Shown one piece after another: positions 1-18,593 of a stretch of 64,000 nucleotides of DNA. Positions within the stretch are counted from its first letter, which is position 1; each line of letters starts with the position of its first letter. A program made the translations under genes and the position numbers. The notes beneath the pieces are model-generated. The model made no database searches. It saw only the letters and a list, made by a program, of their open reading frames with translations, and was not told the DNA's origin. The stretch comes from Ectocarpus siliculosus (taxonomy: Eukaryota > Sar > Phaeophyceae > Ectocarpales > Ectocarpaceae): assembly GCA_000310025.1 (NCBI GenBank), contig FN649736.1, forward strand, positions 5,447,659-5,511,658, written 5' to 3'.

Positions 1-218
1 CCAAGAGGCGTTCTCATGTAATTCAACTCAAAGACACGGGGATACGGGATGAGATACGGCAGGCGTTTTATTCTAGGCGAAGGGTTAAGTGGGAGAAACG
101 CAACAACTGTGTTTTTCATGTGCGCCATCACCGCCGTTTTGCATGCGCTGTTGCCGTGCTATTTAATGTTATATCCTTGGCAGGTGTTGATGTTGGTAGT
201 GTTTAAGGCTTGAGGTGA

Positions 219-6230
<6,012 letters not shown>

Positions 6231-9200
6231 GGATGACGTTACCGTTGTCTCGCGCCGAGGGCGAGTCTTGCTGAGGATCCGGCGACTCTGAAGCCGATCA
6301 GCGGGTGATTGGGTTTGGCGTCTCACTCGAGCCCGCCAGCGTGTCGGTTTGCGTGAGCGTGCTCGCCTTTGAAGGTTCTTAGCGGTACCGCTTTCCGACG
6401 AATCTGGTCATGTCGGGTCAAGCAATCTACCAAGAGATGCTTGCGAAGCGTCTGGCCACCTCAAGTCCACGATGTTTCCGAACAAGCTTCGGTTTCGGAT
6501 GATTCGATCGTAGCATAGTCTCATCAATCAGTTTTGGTTTGCGGCATGCCATCGTATTGTTTTTGTTCCTGTTGGGGTATGCTTTGGATTATCTGAAATA
6601 GACGCGTGTGAGGTGCCTCGCTTGGTGCCGGTGTGGTCAAGTAGATTTTGTGGAAGATCCCAATGGAACGCCGAACGAAGTTGCCAAGACAAGACCAACG
6701 GGGTGTTGGTGACGATGCCGATGCTATGAGGTGGTGCCCAACAAGACCTGCTCTGAAAGAAAGGCGTAGGCTTGGTTTTGTGCACCACGGGCTAATCAAC
6801 ACATACGAGGAATAGGAATACACAAGGCGATATCGGTGGCGTTTCTCTCGTGGTGCTTGTAGTGTGCGATCACTGCCTCTGAATGTGTCGGGTGTTGCTG
6901 TGAGGTCCAGTCTTGTCGTCTGGTGTTGCGAGTTTTCCCCCTCCCTTCCGTGTCATTGGCTGAGGTGGGTCTAGGTAGTTGGCGCAGGAGTCTACAGGAA
7001 GAACTCTACCGCACAAACTGTTTGGTTGTTGGTTCTTGTTGGGACCTAACCCTAGCCTTGTCCGGCGAGAGGATTGTGTTTGGTGTCGAGCCACGGGGGG
7101 GCAACGGTTGGTACAAGGGTTTTCAGGTTGGGGTTTCTATCTGTAGGTTTGCTTTCTTTTAGCGTGTGCGTGTTCTAGCGAGAGTGTGGTAACGGTAAGT
7201 AAGGTAGTAGAACGTTTATTATCGACGAGAAAAAGCCATCACTTCACTGCCACAGAACGAAGGTTCGTTACGTTACCTGGTAGGCTCGAAGCCTAGAGAG
7301 GTGTACATTTGCACCCACCTCAAGCAAGCTCACGGTAACGTTATCGGAGTTCGTTGCGCGCGGGCACTACACTAGGATGTAGCGTGAAACGTGCCAAGAT
7401 ACGTGTCCGCTAGAATTGTACTGGAACGGGGTTTAAGCCTGTAACCCTGAGGGCAATGGTGCTATATATAGCGATCAGCCTGAAAAATGAGTGAGGTTGG
7501 CCCGATTCCCTCCAACACTGTTTCGTGTACATTGAGTCGACACAACGATAGTCTGTGTCGCGTCCTGAAATAAACCTGCCTCCCGTTCGGAGAGGGCGAG
7601 GATGAACGCCTGCTTTTCTAGAGTCACGATGATCCCCATTCCCCGCACGGACCAGCTGTGAAAAAAGAAGCTTACGGGGGCCCTTCGCCTGCGAAGCTCT
7701 GGCGTTTCTCATTCACTTCCAAGCTTGATGTTGAGGGTGTCAGGCCAGCCAGTATCGCACGTTCACGCAAACGACATAAAAAGTCGCCGACGATTTGTGT
7801 CTCAAAACGTTATTTTGGTTGTTGGTACACACCCGAACACTCTACCCCCACCATGTTCGGTCAGAAAAACTATAATAGCCCCCTTCCGAAGACGTTTCCT
7901 CAATATTGACTCGACTGGAAGCACTCACTTCTGTCTCGTACGAAACGTTAACCTTGTGGCAGTGCTACTCCTACTCCGGCGACGACTCCCTCCCCCCCCT
8001 ATGGACACGCTGTTTTGGCACTGGACAGGGCAAATGCGCTAGGACAACACAAAAAAGGCAGTTAAACAAAACAGGTATGGACATCTTGAACGCGACGCAT
8101 GCATGTTACGCTGCTATCAGCACGCTTTGCTAGAGTCTAAGCTATCAGCACCGCATCGCTGCCGTTGCCCCATGGAGCTTTTGAGGAGTGTTTCTAGAGA
8201 AATCTCCTGCCTCCAAAACAACGCAAGGAGGGGCATAAAGCAACTCCACAACAGAGTGCTGCATAAAACACGCCACTACATCGAGACAACGTCTTAATCG
8301 AGCACACCACTCTTGACACTCCAACGTTTGCTCCGGTACAGCAGCGAGCGGCGGAACCAACAACACGACACAGCCTTTATCGTCATGTCCTTTCTCCAAC
8401 CCCACCTTGATGGGGCTACGTTTCCAGACGTTTCCAGACCTACCATGTCCCTTGCCTCGGCTACACCAAGGATCATACTGTCATCATGCACACACAGCAG
8501 TTGGTACATTCGTGCACTGCTGAAATTGTGACACCGCCGTGCGTACCATGAACAAAATACCCACCACCACGGCAGTTATAACGTCGGGCGGGGAAGATAT
8601 CGAACCGTACCCTTCGCACTCTGTGCCACTATCTATCACTGAGCTAGCCAAGCCAGCAACACACAGTGGACCTTGAGATACCAGGATATCCCGGAACAGT
8701 CAAAGCCATACTCGAAACTCCACACACACGTGTCTACAGACAGAACAACACCGACAGCTACACATCTAACCGTACTTTTAAGAACAGGCATATCGCAACA
8801 TCATGGGTTTCACATGTTTCGCCTTTTGTATGCATAGACTATCGCACTTGACTCGACATTCTTCGTGCGCATCTCTCTCGATGAGGAGAAAGCAGCAAGG
8901 GTCATTTTACGCTGCTGTCTCATCGGTACAACCCTAAAAATTTAAGGTATCTACGCGTACAGTAAGGATAGCGCCAATCACTGATGCTTGCGACTCTTGA
9001 GCCATCACAAAAGCGACGTCTTGACAGATAGATACCTCTTCGGGAGAGCAACAATCCACGACCGTACAGACATCTTTCCTTGCCGTCTAGCAACCGATAT
9101 ACAGCAAGGAAACAAGCCGTTACCGTGGTCCTTGTGTGTCTAGTAGCCTTCTTTCCCACCCCCATCTTGGCTTGACCAACACTGGGAACAGTCACGATAG

Positions 9201-9640
9201 GTATTGGGATCATTGGGATAAGGGCGGGTATATTTTTCCCGCGCCATCTCCCTTCTTCACCTTCACTGCAGTAAATGACATGAATAATACTCCTGAATTG
9301 GCCAACAGCACCATGTCCACACATACATATCTGCAGCCTCTTACTCCACCCCTGTCCCTCCCATGTCATGCCCCGTCCTTTGTCTTTTATATTTACTTTG
9401 GTCCGTCTCATCTTATGATCACATGCTCAATGCTCACCATAACCCCATCATCGTTACCCTCCTTATCCTTATCAACACCCCCTGCGTACTTCAGTGTTGT
9501 TTCCTGCGGCCACTTAGTTCCAAATGCGTTGTGCTGCATTGATAACTAGTGTCGCCAGTCCGCTCCCCTCTCCATCCACCCTTTTTGTGGTACTGGTAAT
9601 TTGGAAATACAATCTACACCGTCACCACCGACGGCCCATT

Positions 9641-9676
9641 CATTCAGGCATTCGGGCATTCAGGCATTCAGGCATG
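9641..9676 (+). repeat. 8-bp tandem repeat (CATTCAGG)
   Basis: Four to five near-perfect copies of CATTCAGG with one A-to-G variant. Confidence 0.85.
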
Positions 9677-9749
9677 GGTAATTCGACCACGGCACACGGC
9701 ACCGCACCAAAGTAAACTAGCCTAACCTAACCTCCACGTCCGTCGCTGC

Positions 9750-9775
9750 CATGCCATGCCATGCCATGCCACGCC
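9750..9775 (+). repeat. CATGC pentamer repeat
   Basis: Five units of CATGC, the last with one change. Confidence 0.85.
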
Positions 9776-10072
9776 ACTACAATGCGTTCGGTAGACGGCG
9801 GGGGGCTGAGGGGGCAACGCAGACAGGACAGTCCCCAAGCAAGAACTTCGCCCTGTCTTTCTGATACTGAACGAAGCACTTCCTGTGACGAATCACTTCG
9901 AAAACATCCGCCCATATCGAGTCGGTGCGGAAAACCTCAGCTACTACTGTATTTTACGAGGGAGCGACGACCGGTGCGCCGCAGGATACACCACTAGCAT
10001 TACGCATTATACTTACTTTCCTCTCTCTCGAGAGAAGATATACATCATCGGGTGGCCTTCGAGCTGCTGCCG

Positions 10073-13000
10073 TTAGTAATAGCGTCCTGCTTCAAGCGGC
10101 TGGTTGATGTTGTGAGGGCACTTCTTGGCGGGGTTGAAGCGCTTTCCCTGGTCATGACCACACAAGGGGTGTGCGAGAGAAGGCAACGAAGGAAGGGATG
10201 GTTCACGGACAAAGCTTAGCTTGACATGGCGTATACGCAACATGCATAGGATCACGTACACATTATAAACGATGGTAGGTTACGGTCTAGAAAGAACCGC
10301 ACTGCTGTTACAGTACAGGCAGAGAAGCGACTAGCAGGAAGGCGCAGCATCGTGCATGAAATAAACCAGACACATCCTCCTGCTGACATCGACTTCCAAC
10401 ATTCCGTAACGATTTTTCGGAACGAAACAAAACAATGTCAAGTTCCACCGCAGGTGAACGGCAAAAGTCTTTGACAGAGCAGCATGTCTGCGGCAACCAA
10501 GTGCCGAATCTTGAAAGGGGAGGCGGCGTCACTGCACCGATCGACAGAAAACGACAAAACGACCCTTGGTACACCCTCACGCGAGTCTCGCCGTGGAAAA
10601 GAGCGTTCTGCGTACAGTAGTGTATATATTCGCACTTGTACGCAAAAGACGTGGGTGCTCATGCGTGTGTCCAACAGGAGGCGCTCCGCGCCAGGGAACG
10701 AAGACAAAGATATGCATGCACCCCTCAATACCGTACTCTTTGTAGTTCCGGCTCGTTAGGGTTGGGAAAGGGGAAGGCTTGTCACGAGAGGGTGGTGGGT
10801 GCCCTCGCCAAGTTTTCATCCACGGAACCCCTTCCGGGCCCATCATTTCCACATTATGTTAGTCCGCGATGCGGCGGCACGTGCTTGCCTCAACTGCTAT
10901 CGTCGCCGTAAATCCTACCAGTAGGCATATCAAAATCAAGATCCTCAACGCGAACGTGCAAGAGGTAACTCATGCACTACAACAAGGTATTTTTTGTACT
11001 TTTGGAATCGCAGCATGGCACGAGATTTACATACATACGAAGGCGTCAAAATGCGGTTCATTTTCAACATCCCATGTTGGGCGTAAGCACGAATTGCTGC
11101 AACTATGGCTGTGTAGATGCATACAGCAATAATAGTTGTGTTGTAGAAGCACTATAATCACAACATCCCAACCGGATAGACTTCGGTGAACGCAACTCTC
11201 AGCAACTGACGCCTTTTACCCTTGACACACATGGCGGTACTTCACTACTTCGAACAACACAACAACCATGTACCACACTTCACTTACTTCCAACGGAAAG
11301 TGTCACCTAAGCTAGATGTGTACTTGTCTGTGTGGATTGGAACAACAACGAGCAAAGGGAGGATACATTTTGTGTACATACGTGTCTTCCACTTCAAATC
11401 AGCGCTCACAGCGCTTATATTGCCGTTTACTCCAGCCCGTGGTCACACAGAAGAGCCCCTCTCTACCTTCCCCTCCTGCGATACTTTGCCTTCGATTTTT
11501 AATGCTAGAAGAGTTCAGCACTCTTCCCTCTGTGTACATACGAACTAGCGCTATCCACTAGGCCAGGCGCGGAAGCGAGAGAAAAACTCGCTTTGCAAGA
11601 AAGGCTCGCTTGCGCCGGGATTCGAACCCCTGACCTGAACTCTAGAAGGTTTCGAGGATACCACCTAGACAACCGGGGCGACCGGCTTACAGCACAGTAC
11701 AAATTGCCTAATCCTGTCCTATCCGTGGTTCGGTCGTTGCGCCCCTCACAGCTCATTCCATGCAGGCCGTGCAAGTGAACGCAGTGTTCAGAAGTTTTCT
11801 CGAACGTCGAGGTTTCGGTCAGGCCAGACCTTCACTCCTTCCTTCGTGCCCACAGGCTAGACCACAGGCACCCCAAAAATGGATCGATACAGAAGTACCT
11901 GCATTCCGGAGTATCTTCAGTATACTTCTATCACATCTGTCTTACATGATCGAGGCACACTTTATCTATGCATATTCCATGTTTCGACGTACATACCTTC
12001 AGTTCCGATGCCGGTGCACCTCTGGATAGCCCCGAGAACATGGCGCTGTTCAAGGAAGCGATCTTTGCCGGCCGTTGGTTGCCGCTTGTTCCTTGTTGGA
12101 GAGCTGTGCTTGCATTGCACACAGCACCACACAACACACAGCAGACCAAACTCATCATCAGTTGACTATGCATTCAGAAAAATACATACATAAAACAGAA
12201 AGACTACCCATTCGAGATATTGTACCACAGTCGAACGGGATGTGGTAGGAAAGTCTTTACCCATAGAGTAGGCATATGGCACAGTTCATTGACAGGGACC
12301 AAGGTCGGCAAGAAATGCACCCCCCCATTGTTTAACTGCATTGTTTTGTCGAGAGCGCCGAGCAGTAGGCAGCAAGTAACGGAACGCCTCGCACCAGACG
12401 CACGGTGTGGCACCTCCTTACAATTAAAAAACATGCACCGGACACCCCCGTCATGCGCGAGGCGGCGCCGGGGGAATGGCAGCAGCAGCAGCAGCCGGCA
12501 CTCATGTGTCGGTCGTGCATTCCGGCAACCTTATCACGGACGAAACTTTCTGGCCAACAAGATTGGCGGCTGCGGTTGTAGACTTGCATTGACACATTCA
12601 TCTGCATCACACAAGGTGTATTTTCTAGCTGCATATCTGATGTGTGTCAAGAGCCAATCGCGATCACTCAGGACGAGTTCATTGACCACCTTTGGTCCAT
12701 GCGCGTGCTGCTACTGCTGCTGTCGCATCAAAGCTAGAGTACTGTACCTAAAACACCCCGCGGGAACACGGGGAAAAACATAGAGCAAAGTCGGAAGGCA
12801 TCTGCTGGGAGAGAGGGGACAGATCTTCCGTGCACTTGGGGAAAAGATATCCGCTGTTGAACAAGATGCGCTGCAAACAAAGGAACCCTCATCCTACCCT
12901 ACTCTACTCGCCCGATACACACACACGTGCGCGCGCCCGCCCGGGAGCGGGGGGGGGGGGGGGGGGGATAGCGCCAAAATCAGCAAAGTAGCGCCCTCGC

Positions 13001-13824
13001 TCGTGCCACGCGTGGCTCTTCCGGACACGAAAAGAGGATCTTTGAGCCTGTTTTTCCCGCCTTGCTTGTTTGCTCTCTCACCCGAAATCCGGGTTTGAAG
13101 CAGCGACCTCAGCTCCTCCTGGTGCTCGAGCGCTTCAAGCTCGGCCATCTCTCTGTTGAAATTCTCAGCAGCCGCTAGCTCTTCGTGGTCTGTATGGGCA
13201 GGAAGGAGTCGGGCAGGCAGGGCATGCGTCCCTTGAGCGACAGACAGCAAAATCGTTCGCGAGGCACGAAGAGGCAGCGCGCAAAATATTTTCGAGCATG
13301 TTGCCCTTGGGACGGAACATTTGAACTTTGCAACAAATATGCACAACACGCTGGTTTCGGCCGCCTTGCTTTCCTTGGGGAATAGAAACAGCTAGCTTAT
13401 CAGAGACAAGACGCGGTTCCCACCTGCCGCCGAGACAGGGTACACCGCCGGATTAAACCTGGAAAGGACGGCGAGAGAAGGAAAGGCAGGCAGCAGATAC
13501 GAGGTACAGCACACAGAGGAAAGAAGCCGGCAGTAAACATCAACCGAAGGCTGGGGGTACAATCTGTTGAGCTTTGGATCGGAGGAATTGCGCAATCCAT
13601 AACGACCGAAGCGCGGCCCCTACCCGGCGCTAGACCACTCACAGGTCCTCATCGGCCACTGCCTCGCGGTTGAAGGTGTTGATCAGGAACTCCGAGCGGT
13701 ACTCGTCGCTGTCCAGGATTAGCACACACGAAGGAACGCCCGAGTTGAAGATGGGTCGGACCATCTGCTGGTGAACTGGGTTGCTTGGCACGAAGCTCGG
13801 AGCGTTTGCGTTGAGGGTGAACAT
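10073..13824 (-). CDS. PAM2-motif protein of unknown family (multi-exon, one internal stretch unresolved)
   Basis: Exons read on the minus strand with agreeing phases: 13824-13643, 13458-13424, 13189-13082, 12091-11997, 10976-10919, then a terminal exon 10147-10073 (stop TAA). The ATG at 13824 opens MFTLNANAPSFVP, an exact match to the PAM2 consensus (xxLNxxAxxFxP) that binds the MLLE domain of poly(A)-binding protein. Residues about 75-105 are Glu/Ala-rich and probably helical (HEELAAAENF...). The piece ASELK joins CMSYLLHVRVEDLDFDMPT. The protein ends GKRFNPAKKCPHNINQ...GRYY. The 10976-10919 exon ends in phase 1 and the last begins in phase 0, so at least one exon between them is missing from my model. 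PAM2 at the extreme N-terminus recalls plant CID/ERD15 proteins, but nothing else matches them. Role in mRNA metabolism is inference. A SINE sits in the 12.0-11.0 kb intron. Confidence 0.7.
11385..11689 (-). mobile_element. tRNA-derived SINE, copy 1 (minus orientation)
   Basis: Reads on the minus strand from GCCGGTCGCCCCGGTTGTC through an RNA polymerase III B box GGTTCGAATCC to a tail TTTGAAGTGGAAGACA. It is alignable over its whole length with copies at 14358-14658 and 42989-43287. Lies in an intron of the PAM2-protein gene, in the same orientation as that gene. The A box is slightly mutated (TTGTCTAGGTGG). Target duplication not clear for this copy. Confidence 0.88.
12949..12967 (+). repeat. 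Poly-G run
   Basis: Nineteen consecutive G residues, in an intron of the minus-strand gene (C-run on that strand). Possible assembly-length uncertainty. Confidence 0.9.
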
Positions 13825-14232
13825 GGCGTATAGAGTGTTGCGCAATAGCCGTGGGTAAGAGAAGTGGACAAAGGAGGTCGGCAAGTGTTCGCGAGAGGGA
13901 GAGAGCGGGAGAGCGCGCGCAGATAGTTCGGTGATGTGATCGGAGAGAGCAGGGGGAGCTGGAACAAAAATGCACATGTTGAGTTTTGCATGTTTTCAGC
14001 GGGGGAAAGGGGATGAGACGGATTTTTTTTTTTGGTCCGGGAGGTCGGTCAGTCATGTACACGTTTCGGAACACTTCTGGACGCATGATGACCACAGCCG
14101 GGGATACACAACAGCAGTGTAGGCCACTAGAGGAGAAATATTGTCTTATCTGCTTTCCTTCTTCTGCGGTGCGTGCCTTGGTTTTTTATCGCGCCAAGGA
14201 TTCAGGCCGTCTTTTCTCTCATCGACAAGCTT

Positions 14233-14264
14233 GAAATAAATGAAATAAATGAAATAAATGAAAT
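14233..14264 (+). repeat. 9-bp tandem repeat (GAAATAAAT)
   Basis: Three full units plus a partial one, about 100 bases before SINE copy 2. Confidence 0.85.
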
Positions 14265-14357
14265 CGATCCTCCTCTTACAGTACACATTTTTTTTTGTCA
14301 TGCAGCGTGGTACAGATGGCGCCCGCACAGCCATCTGTACAGCAACATTCACATAAG

Positions 14358-14658
14358 CCGGTCGCCCCGGTGGTCTAGTTGGTGTCCTCGAAACCTTCTA
14401 GAGGTCAGGTCAGGGGTTCGAATCCCGGCGTAAGCGAGCTTTTCTTGCAAAGTGAGTTGTTCTCGCGCTTCCGCTCCTGGCGTAGTGGATAGAGCTAGTT
14501 CGTGTGTACACAGAGGGAAGAGAGTGCTGAACTCTTCTCGCATCGAAAATCGAAGGCAAAGTACCGCAGGAGGGAAGGGTAGAGAGGGGTTCTTCTGTCT
14601 GTGTGACAACGGGTCGGAGTAAACGGCACTAGTGCTGTGAGCGCTGATTTGAAGTGAA
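14358..14658 (+). mobile_element. tRNA-derived SINE, copy 2
   Basis: Head with A box TGGTCTAGTTGG and B box GGTTCGAATCC spaced as in a tRNA gene. Then a shared body that contains a second A-box-like TGGCGTAGTGG near 14478, and a tail TTTGAAGTGAAGACA. The only obvious head change against copy 3 is GTATCC to GTGTCC. Ends are set by comparison with copy 3, whose target duplication is exact. Confidence 0.9.
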
Positions 14659-16334
14659 GACAAAAAGAAACGAAAATTAACGCTCTCCACCCACCAATCA
14701 TTGATTGGGCAGATCGTGTGACTGCGCCGAGACTCCAAACGTCAAGGTTGTGAGGTTACCTACTGAACCAGCCACTGTTGTTGTGTGACCGTGATCGATG
14801 AATGGGTGAAAAACGAAAACATGGGAGCCTTTCGACATCTGACAATTTTGGTCGAAACGCGACAACCAACACTCGTAGTAGGTGGTATGATGGGTATTTT
14901 CGTCCCCTCTGACATGAAGTTTTTTCACGAGGTGCAAAGTTGCCGCCACCAACTACTGCTGTATGGTACGGGCCCGACAGCCAGGTTGGGTCTCTACTTC
15001 CTGGTCATTGCATTCCGTCGAGACTCGAGTTGACTTTATGCATGCGTGTGCGTCTGCAATAAAACAGATGATGGGTGAGTGCTCAATGAAGTCGGGTGAT
15101 GGCAGGGAAGCTTCAGCACGAATGAGCCTCCTGCTTGACCCAGGCTTCCGAGAGCGGGGGCAACACTTGCCTTTTCTTTTTGTTGGCCGCCCTTTGAAAC
15201 AAGAAGAAGATTGCAAGCAACCGGCGCGACAACGGTGATAAACCTTGGGATTGGGGGTTTACTAATGAACTGAGTTGCCGGTCACGTTGGAGACCCTTGT
15301 ACTTGAAGAAGTATACGTTTATCATCAGCGCTAACTCACAAAACTTGCGTGAAAACATCTAGGAGTCACGTTTCACCTCGCAGTCTATCCGTGAAGATAG
15401 TTCGCCTTCTAATGAAATAACCAAATTGAGACCACCCTTGGTCGGAAGATCCGACATCACAAAACAAAACATACCCATCTCCTCTTGCATACGTAGAAAG
15501 TCGTTTCCTCCTTGCCATCACTGGGTGAATACAATCGAAACGGACTCGGTCTCTATACGCTACTACACGCAGAATAGTGCTTCTGCGACAGCCAGTTGGT
15601 GACGTTGAATCCCCAGATCACCTGGGCGGGATGGGCGGCCATCAACAGCATGAGGGTAAATAAATGCTACAAGCGTGGAAAGATTTGGGACACACGTTTC
15701 AATTCCAACAAGAGCTGAGAGCGAGGCGTATTGGTGCATTCATCGGGCGATTCCCATCCCCTACATGAAGCGGATCGCTACGACAGGAAGGGCAAGGACC
15801 AGGGGGCTGGAGGGCAATACTGCGGGTATCTTGTGTCTACCGCGCCCGTCTACAAACATGTCCGTGCATTGATATTGGTGTAGGCTGCTGACGCTTGGAA
15901 ATCGCAGCACGAAAAATTCACCATTGGAGCAAACACCAGACAACCTGGCTGAAGTGCTAAGCTCTCCTGTGAAGCTGGCGTACCTCCCTCGTGTCCACAG
16001 CTCTCCATCAGAACGGCTGGTGCCCTTATGTTGCCTCACAGCAGTCCCTCGGGTGTCGTTGTCTTCGCCAACAGACACAAACCTCGCCGCAGCCGCGACT
16101 AGACGTACGTTGACGGTGGTCGCTGTTGCTTCGAAATCCATCTTGCACGAATCACGAAGTATCAATCCCGCTTGACACAGTGTAGTAGCTGGGGGCAGGG
16201 GATACCAGGCACGTGAAGCGAAAGGGGGAAACCGTACATGAACTTCAGGTGTGATCCCATGAATCTCTTGGCTAACCCTTCAGTTCCGAACATTGAGATT
16301 TCGAGCGCGGGAGACAAAAACTCTTGGAGTAACC
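14659..16334. other. Intergenic, no supported gene
   Basis: No recognised protein or RNA. The only coding-like scrap is on the minus strand at about 16144-16112, an ATG followed by 11 codons and a good donor (GTACGT), which could be a small first exon, but I found no partner exon. Confidence 0.4.
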
Positions 16335-16336
16335 TA

Positions 16337-17189
16337 CCGTAAGAGTCGGAGAGTTGGCACGGGCCGGAGAGATGGCACCGGTCGGAGAGATGTCACCGGG
16401 ATGCGATAAAATCCTGAGAAAAATGAAAAAATAATTCGATTTACGCACCGGGGTCGGAAAAACGCACCCAGTGCGATCTCTCCGACCCCCAAATCTAAGA
16501 ATAAACTCCTTTTCAGCTGCCGGAATGAGGTACATGTGCGTACCTTTTACACGTGGGGGCGGAGTCAGCGGAGCGCCACTCCTCTACGTATGATTGGATG
16601 GTCGCGGTTCACGCGGGATGACAGTTGTTTTCATATTTTTATTGGTTTGGAAGTTGCCAACCATACGCTCAACCAAACACACGACGTACAAGCCGCACCC
16701 TTACCCCACCTTACACAACCCGAAGCTTGTACTTCTGCGTACGTACTGGTATCCGTAGAAGAAGACCGAAACAAAAGCGGGAACCAATTGATAATGTGTG
16801 TACTGGTACCAACTCAGATGCGCTATTTCGCGGCTTTTTTCGGGGTATGTTGTATGTGTATTTCGCGGCCTTTTTTCCGGCTCATATATAGGCGTGTGTG
16901 TGCAGAAGACCGTGTGCGTGCGTGGGTACCTACACTGGTACCAATCAATACTGTGGCAACGGTCAGGGAGATGGCACCGGGGTGCGTGCATACAACACCT
17001 GCGTGCATTTCATCGGGGATCGCACCGGTCGGAGAGATCGCACCGGGGTGCCTTGAAAATTCTAAACGAAATGATTCAGTTGCACTTCCTCACCGGGGTC
17101 GGAGAGATGGCACCGGGGTGCGATAAAAACCCGAGGAAAAAACATTTAAAAAACGAGCGCACCCGGTGCCAACTCTCCGACTCTTACGG
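16337..17189 (+). mobile_element. Non-autonomous TIR element A (853 bp, TA target duplication)
   Basis: Bounded by TA at 16335-16336 and 17190-17191. Terminal inverted repeats start CCGTAAGAGTCGGAGAGTTG and match exactly over that length. Inside both ends are several copies of GTCGGAGAGATSGCACC in either orientation. A relative in inverse orientation lies at 62653-63574. No transposase is visible; the long frame across it is an artefact of the repeats. TA duplication and TIRs suggest a Tc1/mariner-type MITE; the superfamily is inference. Confidence 0.88.
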
Positions 17190-17191
17190 TA

Positions 17192-18593
17192 GTTGTTGAG
17201 CAGAACACCAGCACTCATGGATAGCGAAATCTACTGAAGGATGTGCAAGAGACCGCATTTTGCAGTAGGCGAGGACGCGAAGTTGCGTGGGGAGACGCTC
17301 ACATGATGCTCGATCCATCGCAGAAGGCTGCCAGAACGCATGGTCGCTGCAGTTGGTCACGACCTTCAGTGGCGCGGAAGTCTATTCGCAGGCGTTCTTC
17401 CGCTGCCGCCACGACGTCGCTGAATCTTCCGGATACGTCAAGCAACATCGACAAGCGAATCAGGGTACAGCAGTAGCGCCTAGGGTTCAAGAGAAGGTCC
17501 TGTCAAGGCAGCTGGAGCTGCCCTAAAATATTAAATTCGGCCTCCTCTTCAATCGTTTATGCACAGCTTCGACTACTTGTATACATCTCTCCCAGTTTTG
17601 ACAAGCCGCGTTTGCTCAAAGCCAATAGCTTTCAACGCACTCCAGAACAAGCAGCACGATTCAGCATCGCCCCCGGTGGTGGCCTGTGTTCACGATGCAT
17701 GAGCGTATCCCCTCCCGGCTTTCGACCTACAGTGTTTGGATGGGGGGTGGATATTGTTGGTAGCTACAACGTCTGTCCGGTTCCCCAGCTCGGGGCACGC
17801 TTTTGGTTGGTGCCCCACCTCAGCTATCGTGTCTTTCGTCGTTAGCTTCACCAACCTTCGCGTCGGAATGGTGCGTCCTGCGTTTACAGCGAACACGATC
17901 GTGGTTGATGCAGCTGGCAGCTCCACTGGGACGTCGCCAAGATCACCGTCGCGGTTGCAGTTGCGTTCTTCCCCAACAGTGGCAACTAGTCCGTGCGCTA
18001 TTTTTCCGCAGCATCTATTATTGCCTCCGGGTTCTGGTGGTACCCGCGGTGAGTCCTGCAGGGGCTGTCCATGGCTTGAGTCCCGACGACAGCAGACACA
18101 GGGAGGGAGATGTAGCAACGTCGATCGAACGTCGGTCCAGCCGCTCTTTCGCACGAGGTCCTGGTACACCTTTCGGACGGAGAGGCAAATGTCAGCTATA
18201 ATAGGGGACAACGAAGACGCTTGCTCGAGATCGTCCTTAAGCGGTTTCTTACGCAACAGTTTTCTGGCTGTTGGATTGGGGGGAGGGGGAGGGGGATCAT
18301 TTTCGTAGCCTGAAAAAATATTTGGACTTCTTACGCAGAGGAAAATGGCAAATTCCGAGAGCCCAAGTTCTCACAGCCCGAACATGTCCAAGGACTCCAG
18401 CTGGTGAGTAAGAAAATTGGCCCATTTTCTCACTGGATCGGCTGATGTTTTCCAGCTAGGAAAAGGGGGGGGGTCACACCCTAGTCGTGCCAGAACAGGA
18501 ACTACACGGTCTGCTGCCCAAACCGAGGCCACTATCGTTAGCTCATGCATAAACCCTCAGAAGGAATCTAAACTTCAGGGTGTTCTGCGACTA
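17192..18593. other. Gene-free stretch with overlapping long frames on both strands
   Basis: Frames of about 190 codons are open on both strands at 17690-18308, a sign of GC-biased composition rather than of two genes. Neither reading resembles a family I know. A decayed exon or transposon fragment is possible. Confidence 0.35.

Larger units (their letters stand above)
6231..10072. other. Intergenic region between convergent CDC48 and PAM2-protein genes
   Basis: Both flanking genes end here (plus-strand stop at 6228-6230, minus-strand stop at 10073), so the stretch must hold both 3' untranslated regions. I see no exon with a convincing protein, RNA gene or inverted-repeat element; only short simple repeats near 9.65 and 9.75 kb. 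Confidence 0.6.

Noticed and set aside
10577-10852. Missing exon of the PAM2-protein gene (EMMGPEGVPWMKTW)
   Set aside because: Looks coding-like, but no acceptor/donor pair gives the required phase 1 in, phase 0 out.
14361-14435. Functional tRNA gene
   Set aside because: A and B boxes are present, but the anticodon arm is too long and unpaired and the acceptor stem does not close; three dispersed copies with a common body mean SINE.
16536-17126. 196-codon plus-strand frame
   Set aside because: Same element family (A) as above; its repeated GEIAPGC-like peptide is the short DNA repeat being translated.
17690-18308. Genes on both strands (188 and 190 codons)
   Set aside because: Mutually antisense open frames with no recognisable motif and no good start context.
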